Of a DNA stretch of 64,000 bases, positions 41,757-54,300 are shown piece after piece. Under the pieces are notes generated by a model, which ran no database searches, was not told the origin of the DNA, and saw only the letters and a list, made by a program, of their open reading frames with translations. The stretch's first letter is position 1. Each line of letters opens with the position of its first letter. A program made the translations under genes and the position numbers. The DNA is from Tieghemostelium lacteum (taxonomy: Eukaryota; Evosea; Eumycetozoa; Dictyosteliales; Raperosteliaceae): NCBI GenBank assembly GCA_001606155.1, contig LODT01000020.1, forward strand, positions 558,001 to 622,000. The letters run 5' to 3'.

Positions 41757-43301
41757 CTAATTGGTGGAGGGTGAATGTGGAAAAAAAGTTGAGGTATCAA
41801 ATTGAATAGGTGTTGTATCTAGAGTTTTTAAATTTAATAATACTATTGTACTAGTTTCAGAGAACTTTGGTACTAAAATGACACGTATACTCTCATCATT
41901 TGGACCCTTTAGTAATTTACTATCATATTGATCTTGATTACCAATAAAATATACATGTGGACAATGCTCTATAATGAATGGATCTTCATCCAGCGCATCA
42001 CAGGGCAGAGTATCAGGTGATGTTGGTGAAATGTGTCTCCAAACCAATGTCTTTTCTAAAATCTCAATTTTGTTTTCTGATTTCATATAACGAGCTGCAT
42101 TATCAATATTCTGACCACTTGTACCTAGAAATATTCTACCACCTATAAAGGACTCGTAGGGATTGGTTACTGGATTAAAATTACTGTTTTGTCTGGCAAA
42201 TGGAAACAAACAGACATTTAAAGGTGCTTGTGGTAGCGATGTGTTAGTTGGGTCTGTTGTACCTGGTATAATATCAACTGGAATGGTTTGGCAGAGCTCT
42301 GATACAAAACTGTCAAATTCCTTTATGGGTCTTGCCAGTTTTTTTTGTTTTTCCAAAATTTCTTTTTTTGTGTTGAATTTCATGAAGGTTTCAGGTGGTT
42401 CATCTTCTTTGTGAACACTGTTACCTACAATGATAAGTCTAGCTATTTTACTGACTAGAGTCTGCTCAGTGTTCATTCCTAAAGATCCATTGAGATAATC
42501 TAAAAGTAGGTTGGTTTGGAATATACTGTTGGGGTTACCAACGAGAATAGAGCTTACAAGTGCTACATAGACATCATCATTGAGTTCTTCAACTTCTTTT
42601 AAATAGGTTTGTGGTGGTACACCCGGTAGAATGATATCATGAATTTCAAATTCATCAGATACCAAACATTTTCCACGAATCGCAACATTTAAACCAGTTA
42701 CAAGTCCATCGACAATCTCTTGAGATCCAATTAATTTTACACGACCTGTATCATCTTCAAAATAAAGTTTATCACCATCACTGATATAGGATTTACTGCT
42801 TTGTGGTGCAACTTTCAAATCTCTATCTGCAGCATATTGTTTGAGAATATTGGGTTTCAATTCCATATCCTTGTATATAGTACCAATGAGAATACATTCC
42901 TCACCAGTAGGTTTCAAATGTAGAATCTTATGTATTGTAACACCAGTATGCTTCTTTTCAATGTGTTCTTGTAGCATGGGTCTTAGTTTCTCTAGTCTGT
43001 TGAAATATATTGAACTGTATTGTATATCTGTACTTTTAGTTGTTACTGCCTTCTTTGGTGGTATAAAACGTTCTTTTTGATATGAATACGATACTTCAGT
43101 TCTTTTAATAGATAACATATCAACATCTGTAGACTCTAATTGTTTTTCAATTATCGATTTCAATTTATTGTCATTTTCTACATCATCATTATCAACTATA
43201 CAATTTTGTACCTTTGATAACGATTTTTCAATCCTTTTATATTGATCTAATAGTTCTATTAAAGTATCTTTTTCAATTTCATTGCAAACTTTAAATGACA
43301 T
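41757..43301 (-). CDS. pold2: DNA polymerase delta small subunit (POLD2)
   Basis: Single exon, 514 residues (human 469). The N-terminal 90 residues are a charged extension. The OB-fold begins at about residue 120 (HIEKKHTGVTIHKILHLKPT, GEECILIGTIYKDMELKPNI). The inactivated calcineurin-like phosphoesterase domain follows, with DTGRVKLIGSQEIVDGLVTG, the DSFVSELCQTIPVDIIPGTT signature, DPTNTSLPQAPLN, and LRW-like ending VWRHISPTSPDTLPC..HVYFIGNQ. DPTN, where active enzymes have metal ligands, shows the usual loss of catalysis. The protein is the scaffold of replicative polymerase delta, binding the catalytic subunit and POLD3 in the nucleus. The stop is 74 nt from the convergent zinc-finger gene. 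Confidence 0.95.
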   Translation of the reverse strand: MSFKVCNEIEKDTLIELLDQYKRIEKSLSKVQNCIVDNDDVENDNKLKSIIEKQLESTDVDMLSIKRTEVSYSYQKERFIPPKKAVTTKSTDIQYSSIYFNRLEKLRPMLQEHIEKKHTGVTIHKILHLKPTGEECILIGTIYKDMELKPNILKQYAADRDLKVAPQSSKSYISDGDKLYFEDDTGRVKLIGSQEIVDGLVTGLNVAIRGKCLVSDEFEIHDIILPGVPPQTYLKEVEELNDDVYVALVSSILVGNPNSIFQTNLLLDYLNGSLGMNTEQTLVSKIARLIIVGNSVHKEDEPPETFMKFNTKKEILEKQKKLARPIKEFDSFVSELCQTIPVDIIPGTTDPTNTSLPQAPLNVCLFPFARQNSNFNPVTNPYESFIGGRIFLGTSGQNIDNAARYMKSENKIEILEKTLVWRHISPTSPDTLPCDALDEDPFIIEHCPHVYFIGNQDQYDSKLLKGPNDESIRVILVPKFSETSTIVLLNLKTLDTTPIQFDTSTFFPHSPSTN

Positions 43302-43775
43302 TATTATAAAATTATATGATATAAAAAATAAAAAAAATGTAAAAAAAAAAAGAGCGCAATTATTTATTTAACTAAAATTATAAATTTTGATTAATTAATT
43401 TATATTATTTATACATTTATTAAAATAATATACTATGAAGTAGAATAGGAAAACTTAACCTTACCCTACCCAACCTGACCTGACTAAAAAAGTGCAAAAT
43501 AAAAAATAAATCCTCAAATGTTTAATATTTAATTTAATAGAGCTTTGTTAGATTTATTTATGTATTATATTAATAACTTATTTTGATGATGTTATTTTTT
43601 AATAAAATAAAACCAACATCAAAATAGAAAATTACTCATCGGATATTTCGGGACATTCCGGTTCAAATTACAAAAAAAAAACTCACACAACATCTTTTCC
43701 TAAAAAAAATTGGGAAATTAAATCATTACCTAAAAATAACAACTTCTTTTATTCATAATATTATATAGAATAACT
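43302..43775. promoter_or_regulatory. Divergent promoter, pold2 and ABC transporter
   Basis: 474 nt of AT-rich DNA between divergent starts. It includes a small GC patch at 43640-43665 (CATCGGATATTTCGGGACAT) and an AGCGC core at 43352-43356 close to pold2. No ORF or RNA gene is seen. Confidence 0.4.
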
Positions 43776-46700
43776 ATGGAGGATTCAAATAATATTGAAA
43801 AAGAACCAATTTCAATACCAAAGGATATAAGTTTATCACAGCTGAATCACTTGGTATTTCAATCAGCAGACCTCAGACAACTTGATCGTGGTGTTACTCA
43901 ATACATTCAATCTGATATCTCAAATTCAACAACAAACACCGATACTAAACCAACACAACCTGATGATTCAAAAGTCACAACTTCAACAACTACATCATTT
44001 CAAGCCAGTAACACAACAAGTAGTAATCTACCAATTGAATCATCATCATCCTCTTCCATACCAATATTGGAAAGAAAACCATCTTTAATCAGTCAATCTT
44101 CAAAAACTAGTGAATCTTCATTTGCTATCCCAAAGAATCACAACTTTAGTTTTTTTAATCAATTTAGAGCACTTTTCTTAAAATCAGTTGCATATCAAGT
44201 AAGTATATTCTCTCTTTATTTGGGTATGAAATTCATAATAATTAATATTTATTTGAAATTTATAGAAAAGACAATATAAAACCAATTTATTTCAAGCATT
44301 AGTACCAGTTTTGATGATTAGTATTATGGCAATGATTCAAATTGCAACACCACCAGAAGTTCATCCTGATAATACATATCCAATTAGTCTTCCACCACCA
44401 TTTGTTCCACCATTTTTAGTTAATTATACTGTTCCTTATATTTTAAATTGGAATGATGATGAAGGAGGTTTAGTAGATAGTAATGTAATTGGTGAATGTT
44501 GTCAATTACCAATGACCAAACAAGGGTTTCTAAACTATATAAATAACCAAAATCAAATTGAACTTCCAACACCCAATCCAAACTATCCAACTCTTGGTAT
44601 GTTTCCAAGTAATAACTTCACATTCCAACAATATAATAGCAGAGATGAACTTGATGAGATAACATATGACCAATCTGTTAATGATATTGGTGAATTCTTA
44701 TTCTCATTGCTATTCAGCAATTTAGAGATTAATCCATCAACAAATACATTGTCATCTAATATCCTCACATTAAGTAATAATACATTATCAACAACTGCTA
44801 TTGTCAATCTAGTACATAATGCACTCTATAAATATTATCTTCAATCCCCAAATATCACTTTAACTACCAATCTCAAAGAATTCCCCTTTTCATCTTACTC
44901 TGAAAGAAAAGATATGATTCAACCACAAGAGAGTATGTATTTACCTCCTTAATACCCAATTTTATTTATTAACACTTTTTATTTTAGATTTTTGGTATTT
45001 ATTCATGCTATCATTTTGTATGGTTATATTCGTATCCAATGTGGTCTATGAAAAAGAAAATAGAATTAGAGAGTCAATGAAAATGGCTGGTTTAAGAATG
45101 AGAATATATTGGTTGGTTCAATATCTTTTCAATTTTACATTATATATGATTATTGTATTTGTAGCTATTGCATTTGCCTATATTTTAAGTATGTAGGATA
45201 GATTGGAAATTAAAATGACCTATACTAATATTTGTCAAAATGTATTATAGAATTTAGATTCTTTACACAAACAGAATTTTCAGTATATTTTGTATTATTT
45301 GTATTATTTGGAATGACACAAATTGCATTTTCATTTTTTATATCTGTGTTCTTCTCATCAGTATATACATCTACAGTTGTTTCATTCATCTATATAATTT
45401 TCACTGCATTGTCATCCAATTTGTTAAATAATGCATTTATAAATAATCCAGATACCAGTGTTGCAACATTTATTATAACTGCATTGGTACCACATGTTGC
45501 ATTCCATCGTGCAGTTTCCTATATCTCTATTGCCTATATTGGCAATTCACCAGGTTTAACATGGCAAAAGATATTCTCTCATCATCAAATGCCATCACTA
45601 TATGGTTTGTTATTTGGAGAATTCTTAATCTTTGGTTTGTTACATCAATATCTAGAGATGGTAGTAACCTCTAGTTATGGTGTCAAACATCACCCACTAT
45701 TCTTTTTACAAAAGTCATTTTGGGTTGAAAAAGATAATTCATCAGAAGCAGAGCAAATACAGCAAAAAGAAGCTGATAAAGCTAATCCTAATCTTTGGAA
45801 GAGATTTGTAAACTATGTAAATAATATAGATAGACCTAAAGAGCAGCATCAAACACCACAAGATCAACAAACCAATGTCCAGGAAATGAGTGACATTGGA
45901 ATTGAAATGTTACCTCTAGATGTAATGGAAGAGAGAAACTTTACCTATTCACCTGAAAACAAGTCGCTAGTAAAGGTGTTTAACCTAACCAAAGATTTCC
46001 AAATTTCCAGAAAAAAGAAACTTCGTGCTGTAGATAACCTTACATTTTCTATTGATAGAGGTCAATGTATGGGTATTATTGGTCCAAATTCAGCTGGTAA
46101 AACAACAAGTTTAAATGTTTTATGTGGACTCTATTCACCTACTTTTGGTAGTGCTTCCATTGACGGACATGATATTACCAGACACTTAGAATTAGCACAA
46201 CAAAATATAGGTGTTTGTGCTCAATACGATATTCTATGGTCTGAAATGAATGGTAGAGAACATCTTCAATTTTATGGTAGAATGAAGAACCTAACTGGAG
46301 AGACACTTACAAGAATTGTAGACAAATCACTTGCGGAGGTCATGTTAACTGAGGCACAATATAAACCAGTACGTTCCTACTCAGGTGGAATGAAAAGACG
46401 TCTTTCCCTTGCCATTGCATTAATAGGTTCACCATCTGCCATTCTACTTGATGAACCCAGTTCAGGTGTTGACCCATTCAGTAGAAGAATTGTTTGGGAT
46501 GTAATCAACAGTTACAAACATAAATGTGCAATTCTCCTTATTACACATAACATGGATGAAGCTGAAGTTCTGTGTGACAGAATTTGTATTGTACATCATG
46601 GCAAGACTATGTGTATTGGTAGAACTACTGATCTAAAATCACGTTATGGTGCTGGATACACACTTTCCATTACAACCTCTACTAAAGACAGTGGAATTCA

Positions 46701-46923
46701 TGAGTTTATAACAGAAATGATACCCCAAGCACAACTTTTGCATGAAATTGCCCAAAACAAAACATATGCTATTCCAAATGCTTGTATAAGATTATCAACA
46801 ATATTTAAAGCTATTCAAGAAAACAAAGAAAGATTTTCAATTACCGATTGGGGAATTGCCAAATCTGGTCTTGAAGATGTACTTTTACAATCAACCAAAG
46901 ATAAACCCTCTTCTCTTAAATAA
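43776..46923 (+). CDS. ABCA-family half-size ABC transporter
   Basis: Four exons: 43776-44198, 44266-44932, 44988-45188 and 45251-46923, giving 987 residues. The first 130 are Ser/Thr-rich cytosol. The first membrane segment follows FFNQFRALFLKSVAYQKRQY (the ABCA entry motif), then a roughly 190-residue luminal loop, then about six membrane segments (FWYLFMLSFCMVIFVSNVVY, LFNFTLYMIIVFVAIAFAYI and so on). The single nucleotide-binding domain has Walker A GPNSAGKTT at 708 (Ser replaces the usual Gly), signature YSGGMKRRLS near 807, and Walker B AILLDEPSSGVDP near 828, then ILLITHNMDEAE. One TM domain plus one NBD makes it a half transporter that should dimerise. ABCA proteins move lipids; dictyostelids have about ten such half ABCAs. 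Confidence 0.92.
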
Positions 46924-47044
46924 CAAAAATTATAATAATTAGAAATATATATAAATGATTTAAATAAAATTTGAATATTATTTGAATTGATAAGGTATAT
47001 TTACCACATCTAGATAAATATTTTTATATATATTATTGGTTTAT

Positions 47045-47893
47045 TTATACACTTCTTTCTAGTTCAGTCAATACTTTATCCCAATATTGGAATCTAAAAG
47101 ATAATTCTTTAATCTATAGGTTTTATATAATTGTATAAGTAAACTATGTAGTTATTAAAAAATATTATAACACTTACAATATCATTATAGCTTTGTACTT
47201 TTTCTCCTAATTTCTTATTTAATTGTATAGTAATTGCTTCTTGTTCGGCATGTAAGTTCTCAATTGGTTTCAATTTTAAAGTTAATTGTGGTAAGCTACT
47301 TAAAGATTCTGTATTTATAAATTTCTCTAATTCATTGAGCTTTTGAAGATTCTTTGCTGTTTGTAAAAGCTCATCTTCTGCAGATAATATAATTGCAAGT
47401 TTCTCTACAGAATTTAATGTAGGTTGATCATCTAAAATCTGATTGAATCTCTTTTCACATTGATTATCTATCATATAATGTTAATATAGGTATTATTATT
47501 ATTTGTTAATAGGAAAAAAAATAAGTTACATAAAGTTAAATATGCACTAATTGATTCATTTTCAGATTTGATAGTATTTAATTTAGTTTGATATCGATTG
47601 ATTGTCTCTACTATATTCTCTGTGATTTGAAGTATTTGTGATTGTTGTTGGGGTTGTGGTAATGGTTGTTTTTGTGGAATAGTTTGTTGAATGAATTGTT
47701 TGAGAGTGGCTTTCTTTTGTTGCTGTTGTAGTGACTGGATTGTCTGTTGTTGTAATAGTGGGAACTTCATTAAATTATCATCGGAGGTAGATAATGAACC
47801 ACTAATCATAAACTCCAATTTATTTAACCTGCTCTCAATCTCATCTATCATTTCGTTTGTAATTTTATATTGTTCTTGTGCTGTCTCTGACAT
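47045..47893 (-). CDS. Dynactin subunit 3 (p22/p24)
   Basis: Three exons: 47893-47530, 47467-47178 and 47113-47045, giving 240 residues (human p24 is 186). The whole protein is coiled-coil helix. The second half aligns with human DCTN3: EKLAIILSAEDELLQTAKNL against '[20 protein letters not shown]', then TESLSSLPQLTLKLKPIENL, and the end LSFRFQYWDKVLTELERSV against 'LSKQFVQWDELLCQLE'. A Gln/Pro-rich insertion (about residues 50-85) accounts for the extra length. p24 lies in the dynactin shoulder, linking the p150 arm to the Arp1 filament for dynein transport. The tiny last exon was found by its conserved FxYWD motif. It is divergent from dstA. Confidence 0.82.
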
Positions 47894-48626
47894 TTTGAAA
47901 ATAGTGTACTACAAATTTTTCCTTTCGCTCTCAATAGGAATTTAAAAAAATATATCTATCAAATTTGGAATCACTGATGATGTTGTGTCACTCTTTTACT
48001 TTTTGAGAAGATAAAATATTGTGGTGTGGTATGTGTGTTTGTTTGTGGTTCTGTAATTTTAAATAAAAAAGATATAAAACAAATAAACAAACAAATAAAT
48101 ATCAAACTCTAAAAAAAAAAAATAAAATTAATTTAAAAAAATTTTTTTTTATTAGATACACATTTATTTTTGATCATCAATATATTCTATAAATATATTG
48201 TATTAATTATTTAAATATTTATTGTTTGTCAAATTTTTTGTTGTTTTAAATTTGAATCCTCAACTGCTCATCAAAAAAATATAATTAAAAAATCTTTAAT
48301 TTTTTTTTTTTTTTTTTTTTAAATTTTTTGATTTTTTTTTTTTTTTAAATAAAGGAAAAGGCATATATTATATTATTTCTCAAGTAACAATACCACATCA
48401 TATTGAACTCTTAATATTCACTTTGTAAGTCATAAAAAAAAAGTGAGAACAAAGAGAAAAAGAGATTAAAAGAAATTGTAGGTAAGAATTATATTTTATA
48501 AAAAAATTTTTCAAACAAAAACAAAGCAAAAAAAAAAACAAAGAAAGTTTTTTTTAAATCTAATCTAATTGTTCAAAAATTTAGTATCTATCTTTAGTAG
48601 GTTTAGTATTAATATAATTTATTAAA
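47894..48626. promoter_or_regulatory. Divergent promoter, dynactin p24 and dstA
   Basis: 733 nt. 48021-48052 is GT-rich (TGTGGTGTGGTATGTGTG), a possible G-box. Around 48300-48345 there is an extreme T-run interrupted by short A runs, followed by the dstA leader. No ORF or RNA gene is recognised. Confidence 0.5.
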
Positions 48627-50961
48627 ATGTCATCAGATTTTTCAATGGACCCAGATTTTGAAGATTTTGATCAAAACACCAATATAAGCACTAGAGATTT
48701 ATTTGAAGGGTAAGAGATAAATGAAATGTGGATTTAATAGTACCTATTATCTAGGATTACTTATTAATTGTATCAAATGTAATCATCTAGATCATCTAGA
48801 GCACCATTAAATGCGAGTATAAATACTACCATACAATCATTGGGTATCTATCCAAATGGATTTGGTATGGATCAACAGCAACAACAACACCATCAACAGC
48901 AACAACCACAACAACAACAACAATATTATAATTTGCAACAGATGGGTGGTCAAAACCAAAATAATGGTAATGATATTTATGTTGGTAGATCAAATAATGG
49001 TAATTTAAATAATAGACAATTACCAAATCAAATTAACCAACAACAACAACAACCACAACAACAACAACAACAACAATATAATATGACAGGATCACAATCA
49101 CCATTACATGTATCAACTAATCAAACACCATCATCACCATTGTCTAGTCCATTGCCAAGTCCTACTCCATTTAGAAATGGTATGAATAATAGTGGTCCAC
49201 AAATTAATACTTCAGGTGTACAAATTCATCATCAACCACAACAACAAATGCAACAACCACAACAGCAACAACAACAACAAAGTCAAATGTCATCACCACA
49301 ACCAATTTTAGACACAATCTATAAACTATTATCAGAACAAGAACAAACTCTTGTACAGATGATCCACGAACAATCTATTCTACTTAATAGACTTCCACCA
49401 AATCTAGATGAACAGAGTATTCAGTCATTAAAGAACCTCTCACAAAAACAAATAACTCTTTCCAATCAAATGAATACAGAAATGTCGGCTTTGGATGCCA
49501 CCAAGAAGGGTATGATATTGGAACCAACAGATTTAGCTAAATTATTTGCGCTCAAACAAGATTTACATATTCAATTCAAACAATTAAGTTTATTACATAA
49601 TGAAATTCAAGCCATTTTAAATCCACAACACGCTACAACAAAACCAAAGTATGTACACTTAAATAACATTTTTCAAATAATCAACTCTATTTTTTTTTTC
49701 CATCCTCACTTACTTCAAAATCAACCACACACATATACCCTCACACTTGTTTTCTTATTCAAATAATTCCAGAATAATATTATTTTTTTTGAAAGTGTGA
49801 TGATGATGAGATGGAAAAAAAAAAAAAACAAAATTCTTTTTTGGGTTCAAAGAAAACAAGATATTAATTTTTCTTACCAAATTTTATTTAATAATAATTT
49901 TCAATGAAAATCATTAAAGTGTTGCATTGGTATTGAAGTCACAACCCTTCCCAGTTGTAATTTCTAAAGGTAAACAATTAGGTGAGAATCAATTGGTAGT
50001 TTTAATACTCACAGGTGCAAGATCCAATTTTCATATTAATGGGCCAGTTAAGGCTACATTGGTTTGTGACAGTCACCCAACCAACAAAAACAACCCATCT
50101 ACACCATTAGAAATGGACTCACAACCAATATATCCAGCTACCCTGACAGCACATTTCCCACTTAAATTCATGGCAGGTACTAGAAAATGTTCAGTAAACT
50201 TGAAATTTGGAGTTAATATTCGTGATATGGACAATGTTACTACTACAGTTGAATCTGATGCTTCTAATCCATTTGTTGTAATCACTAATGAATGTCAATG
50301 GGAGGGTTCTGCAGGTGTGTTACTCAAAAAGGACGCTTTTGATGGTCAATTGGAAATCTCATGGCCACAATTTGTAAACACACTACAGAGACACTTTTTG
50401 ATTGCTACCAAACAGGATCCAGTCAGACCAAAGAGACCACTCTCTGCTTTTGACTTTAAGTACATTCAAACACATTTCTTTGGCAATCGTCCAATCATTC
50501 ATCAACAGGATTTCGATAAGTTTTGGAGTTGGTTCGGAAAGAGTATGCAAACTCTTCGTTATCAAAGACATATTTCATCTTTGTGGCAAGAGGGTATTAT
50601 CTATGGTTACATGGGCAGACAAGAGGTTAATGATGCCCTTTCTAATCAGGATCCAGGTACTTTTATTATTAGATTCTCTGAGAGAAATCCAGGTCAATTT
50701 GGTATTGCCTACATTGGTGTTGAGCTTCCTCTACGTATTAAACATTACCTTGTACAGCCAAACGATACAGCTGCTGCCAAAAAAACTTTCCCAGATTTCT
50801 TGTCAGAGCATTCTCAATTTGTTAATTTATTACAATGGACAAAGGACCAAAATGGTAACCCAAGATTCCTAAAATCTCACAAAGATACTGCCCTGGGTTC
50901 ATTTGCTCCAAAGAAATCTCAACCACCTCCAATTGGTGGCTATGAACCTTTATCTTCTTAA
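48627..50961 (+). CDS. dstA: STAT transcription factor, STATa orthologue
   Basis: Three exons: 48627-48709, 48791-49648 and 49920-50961, giving 660 residues (D. discoideum STATa 707). The first 200 residues are Gln/Asn/Pro-rich. About 215-310 is a helical coiled-coil region (PILDTIYKLLSEQEQTLVQM). The DNA-binding fold starts VALVLKSQPFPVVISKGKQL, then TGARSNFHINGPVKATLVCD. The linker leads to the SH2 domain with GTFIIRFSERNPGQFGIAYI; its phosphotyrosine-binding Arg is R565. The tail ends GGYEPLSS with Tyr655, six residues from the end, exactly the position of the phosphorylated Tyr702 in STATa. STATa is activated by cAMP and drives tip and stalk gene expression. The 271-nt second intron is the longest in the window and has an internal CCAG acceptor near 49770. 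Confidence 0.92.
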
Positions 50962-51300
50962 ACTATTCCATTATAATTCATTTGACAACCTCTCCTACAT
51001 CATCAACCCATCCCAACCCAAAAAAGTGTTGTCTATAAAACTAAAACAAAATAACAACAAATATAAGGAATTTCAAAAAAACAAAATATTATTGTTTCAA
51101 TTATATATAATATCCCCCAACATCTCCACTCTATCTTCTTTTCACCTAACACTCCTCCATACAACAACACCCACAATAATAATATAAAGTAATTTTACAT
51201 TTATGTCGAAATGTATCAACTATCTAATTTTTCAATTTTTGTTTAAAAAAATAACTTGTAATAAATCCATTAATTATAATTAAAATAAGAAAATGATTCT
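50962..51300. other. Convergent intergenic spacer (339 nt)
   Basis: 3' flanks of dstA and the condensin gene. The half next to dstA is unusually C/A-rich (CCCAACATCTCCACTC-type sequence near 51115-51170) for an untranslated region, but with no structure or ORF that I can support. Confidence 0.5.
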
Positions 51301-54300
51301 TTATTTTTTAATTGCTGGTGTTTTTGCAATTGGCTTTCTTAATAAAACAGAAAGAGGTTTTTTAGTAATTGATTGTGTTGGTGTAGTGTTTTGATTTACA
51401 ATTGGTTTAATATTTTCTTGATCAGTAATCACCTTTTTGGTAACTGGTGTGATTGATGTTTTTGATTGTACCTTAGTTATTGGTAAAACTGTAGTAGTTT
51501 TTGGTTGAACCTTTATAGTAGTTGTTAAAAGCTTAGAGGGTGGGGTAATTGATACAGAAGGTCTGGAAGTAGTTGTTTTTGTGATGGTTGTAGTGGCAAT
51601 TTTTGGTTGAACCTTTGTGGTTATTAAAGGTTTTGGTGGTAGAGTTGATAATTTTCTTACTGGCATATTTGTGGCACTGGGGGCAATTGAGGGTTTTTGT
51701 ACTGATATTCCTGGGGTTGTTGTGGGTTTGTAGGTAGTAGAAGGTTTTGTAATAGATGGTCTTTGAGATAGAGGTGGGGTAGTAATAGATGAGGTTTGGA
51801 CAGAAGTTCTAGGTAATTTAGGTTGTATTGGTTTGGAAATCGATGGTCTTTGAGGTGGAGTATTTTTGCCTGTATCATTTAACTTCTTTGTGGAGATTGA
51901 CAATCTTTCAAAAGTTTTAGATAATGCATCTGCTTTGACTTGTGGAGCTTTTTCGGGCACATTCTTTACTGGTTTGTGGTTATTAGTTACTTCAAGGGGC
52001 TTCTTTTCCAAAACAGGTGGTAATTTCTCGACTTCATCTTTTTCAATCTCAATTTCCATTTCCATTTCTACTTCCATATCTAATTCATCATCTTCTTCAA
52101 CAGAAATTGAATTATCTTGGGTTATTGGTTTAGCTATTTCCTTTTCTTCTTTTTCATTTTCACTTTCTAGTATTTGGTGTGGTTGTTGAGTTTCATCTAA
52201 TAATTTATCTAATTCGTCAACTTCCTCTAATACACTCATATCTTCCTTTTCTTCCAATTCTTCCTCTTCACTCAGATCTTTTTCTTCTTCGTCATCTTGA
52301 CTTTCATCATCTTCATCATCTTCCTCTTCCTCTTCTTCCTCTTCTTCATTTTCCTCTATAACTTCTTCATTTTCAGTATCAGTGTAGTCATCAGAGTTAC
52401 ATGATATACCTTCTATTTCAGATTCACTGCTATTGTCAGACAGATAAGAATTATCTTCTTCTGCTTCAGATCCATAGCTGGACATTGATCGTTCACTTTC
52501 ACTTTCACTTTCACTTTCACTATTACTTTCACTACCACTTTCAGTTTCATTTTCACTTTCAATTTCACCTTCTTCTTCCAATTCAACTTCAACTTCAGAT
52601 TCATTGTCCGATTCAAATTTAGATATCAATAATGATTTTTCTTTTGGTTCCGAATCATTTAGAGATGACTTAGGAATATCAACAATTTCGTCAGTTTCTT
52701 CTTCACTCTCCATCAATACTTCCATTTCTAATTCTTCTTCACTTACTTGTGAAATATTATCTAAATAATCTATACTTTCATCAACTTTTTCTCTAGAGGA
52801 TTCTATTACTTCTCTTTCATGGCTAATATTTAGATCCAGGTTTTCTAGTGAGGACTCTATATGAATATCGGGAACTTCGGGGTGTATAACCATTTCCTCA
52901 TCTTTAATTTCTAATTTAGAAATATCAGGTACCTTAATTTCAACCAAATCCTCATCTTCTTCGCTAATATCATCATTTTCATCCAATTCACTTTCATCCA
53001 ATTCACTTTCATCCACTTCAGATAGGTCTTCTTCAGAATAATCTCTTTTAGTGGACTTTCTACTATAGGCTCTTTTCTTTTTAGGTTGAGGTTTTTCTGG
53101 AGATTTCTCAACTGGTGGAATTGATTTATAATTTTCAATTTGACCTAATAGGTATTCTTGTTGCTGATCAGATAAATCTTTATCTTTGGTGTTTGACATC
53201 AAAGTTTGTAGATATCCATCATATTTTCTCAATTGATTGTAATGAGGTTTCTGTCTTATGACATTTGACATTCTGTCATTGAGATATAGCAGTTGTTTTA
53301 CTTTATCATTATCAATAAACCCTTTGTCAAATTTAAACTGAGAAAATAATTTACACAATTGTTTACCTTCTTCAGTGGCATGATTGTGTATAGTTTCCAA
53401 AGACAATGTAAATATCATCTGGAAACCAATTAGATTCTCCATTTTACACAATTGTTCAGGTTTTAGATGTAAATTTTCATCTCTACCATTGTTTACTGAG
53501 GCCACTAGCTTATTAACTAGATACAAATAAAATTTCACTGCATTTGCTGATTTTACACTTGGAACTGTTTTAATAGTTACCAAGAAAGACTCTATCAGAA
53601 TTAATTTAGTTTGTTCATAGTCCTTATTGGACATCACCAATAGATTAAAGAATGATGACAAAATCTGTTGCGTAGTCTTTTCTTGATCCTTTTGGTCATC
53701 TTCTCTAAAGAAAACAACTACCAAATGAGAAAATATCTCGCTGTACAATGGTATGGTAGCTTTTTTATCCTGTGGGTCATGGACTTGATTATAAATGAAT
53801 TTAGATAGACCTTCAATTAATTTTTGGTTCAACTTGGTGTCTTTTGGGTCCTTTTCCTCTGATTTTAGATAGTTAAATAAAATCTGGAGAATGGAGCTAA
53901 ATGATAGAGATTGGTCAACTTGATTTACATGGTGAGCATACCATAATAAATTATCAAATAGTCCTTCTACTAAAGAGGACATAATAGTGAAATCCAATTC
54001 TTCAGTTTCTTTATCATATTCACATTTGGATAATTGTGAACGTTCAATTTCAAATTGATTGAGAAGTATCTGAATGGAATTAAATGAAGAGTCCAATAGA
54101 GAATATAGTGATAGTACCTTATAAGATGATGCCTGAATCAGTGAATTATGGCTAGCTACACCATTCTTACTGATAGATTCAATAAGTTTCTTTAGAACCA
54201 ATTGGTGTTTTGGATTGAGATTCGATTTGAAATTATTCAAAAAATGTATAAATATAGTAACAATCTTCAGCCATATGGCATCCTCTAGCATTTGTTTAGA

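Noticed and set aside
50073-50872. Overlapping frames inside dstA
   Set aside because: Out-of-frame or antisense shadows of the DNA-binding and SH2 exon.
52401-52622. His/Phe/Leu-rich plus-strand frame in the condensin tail
   Set aside because: Antisense of the Ser/Glu repeat region of CAP-G.
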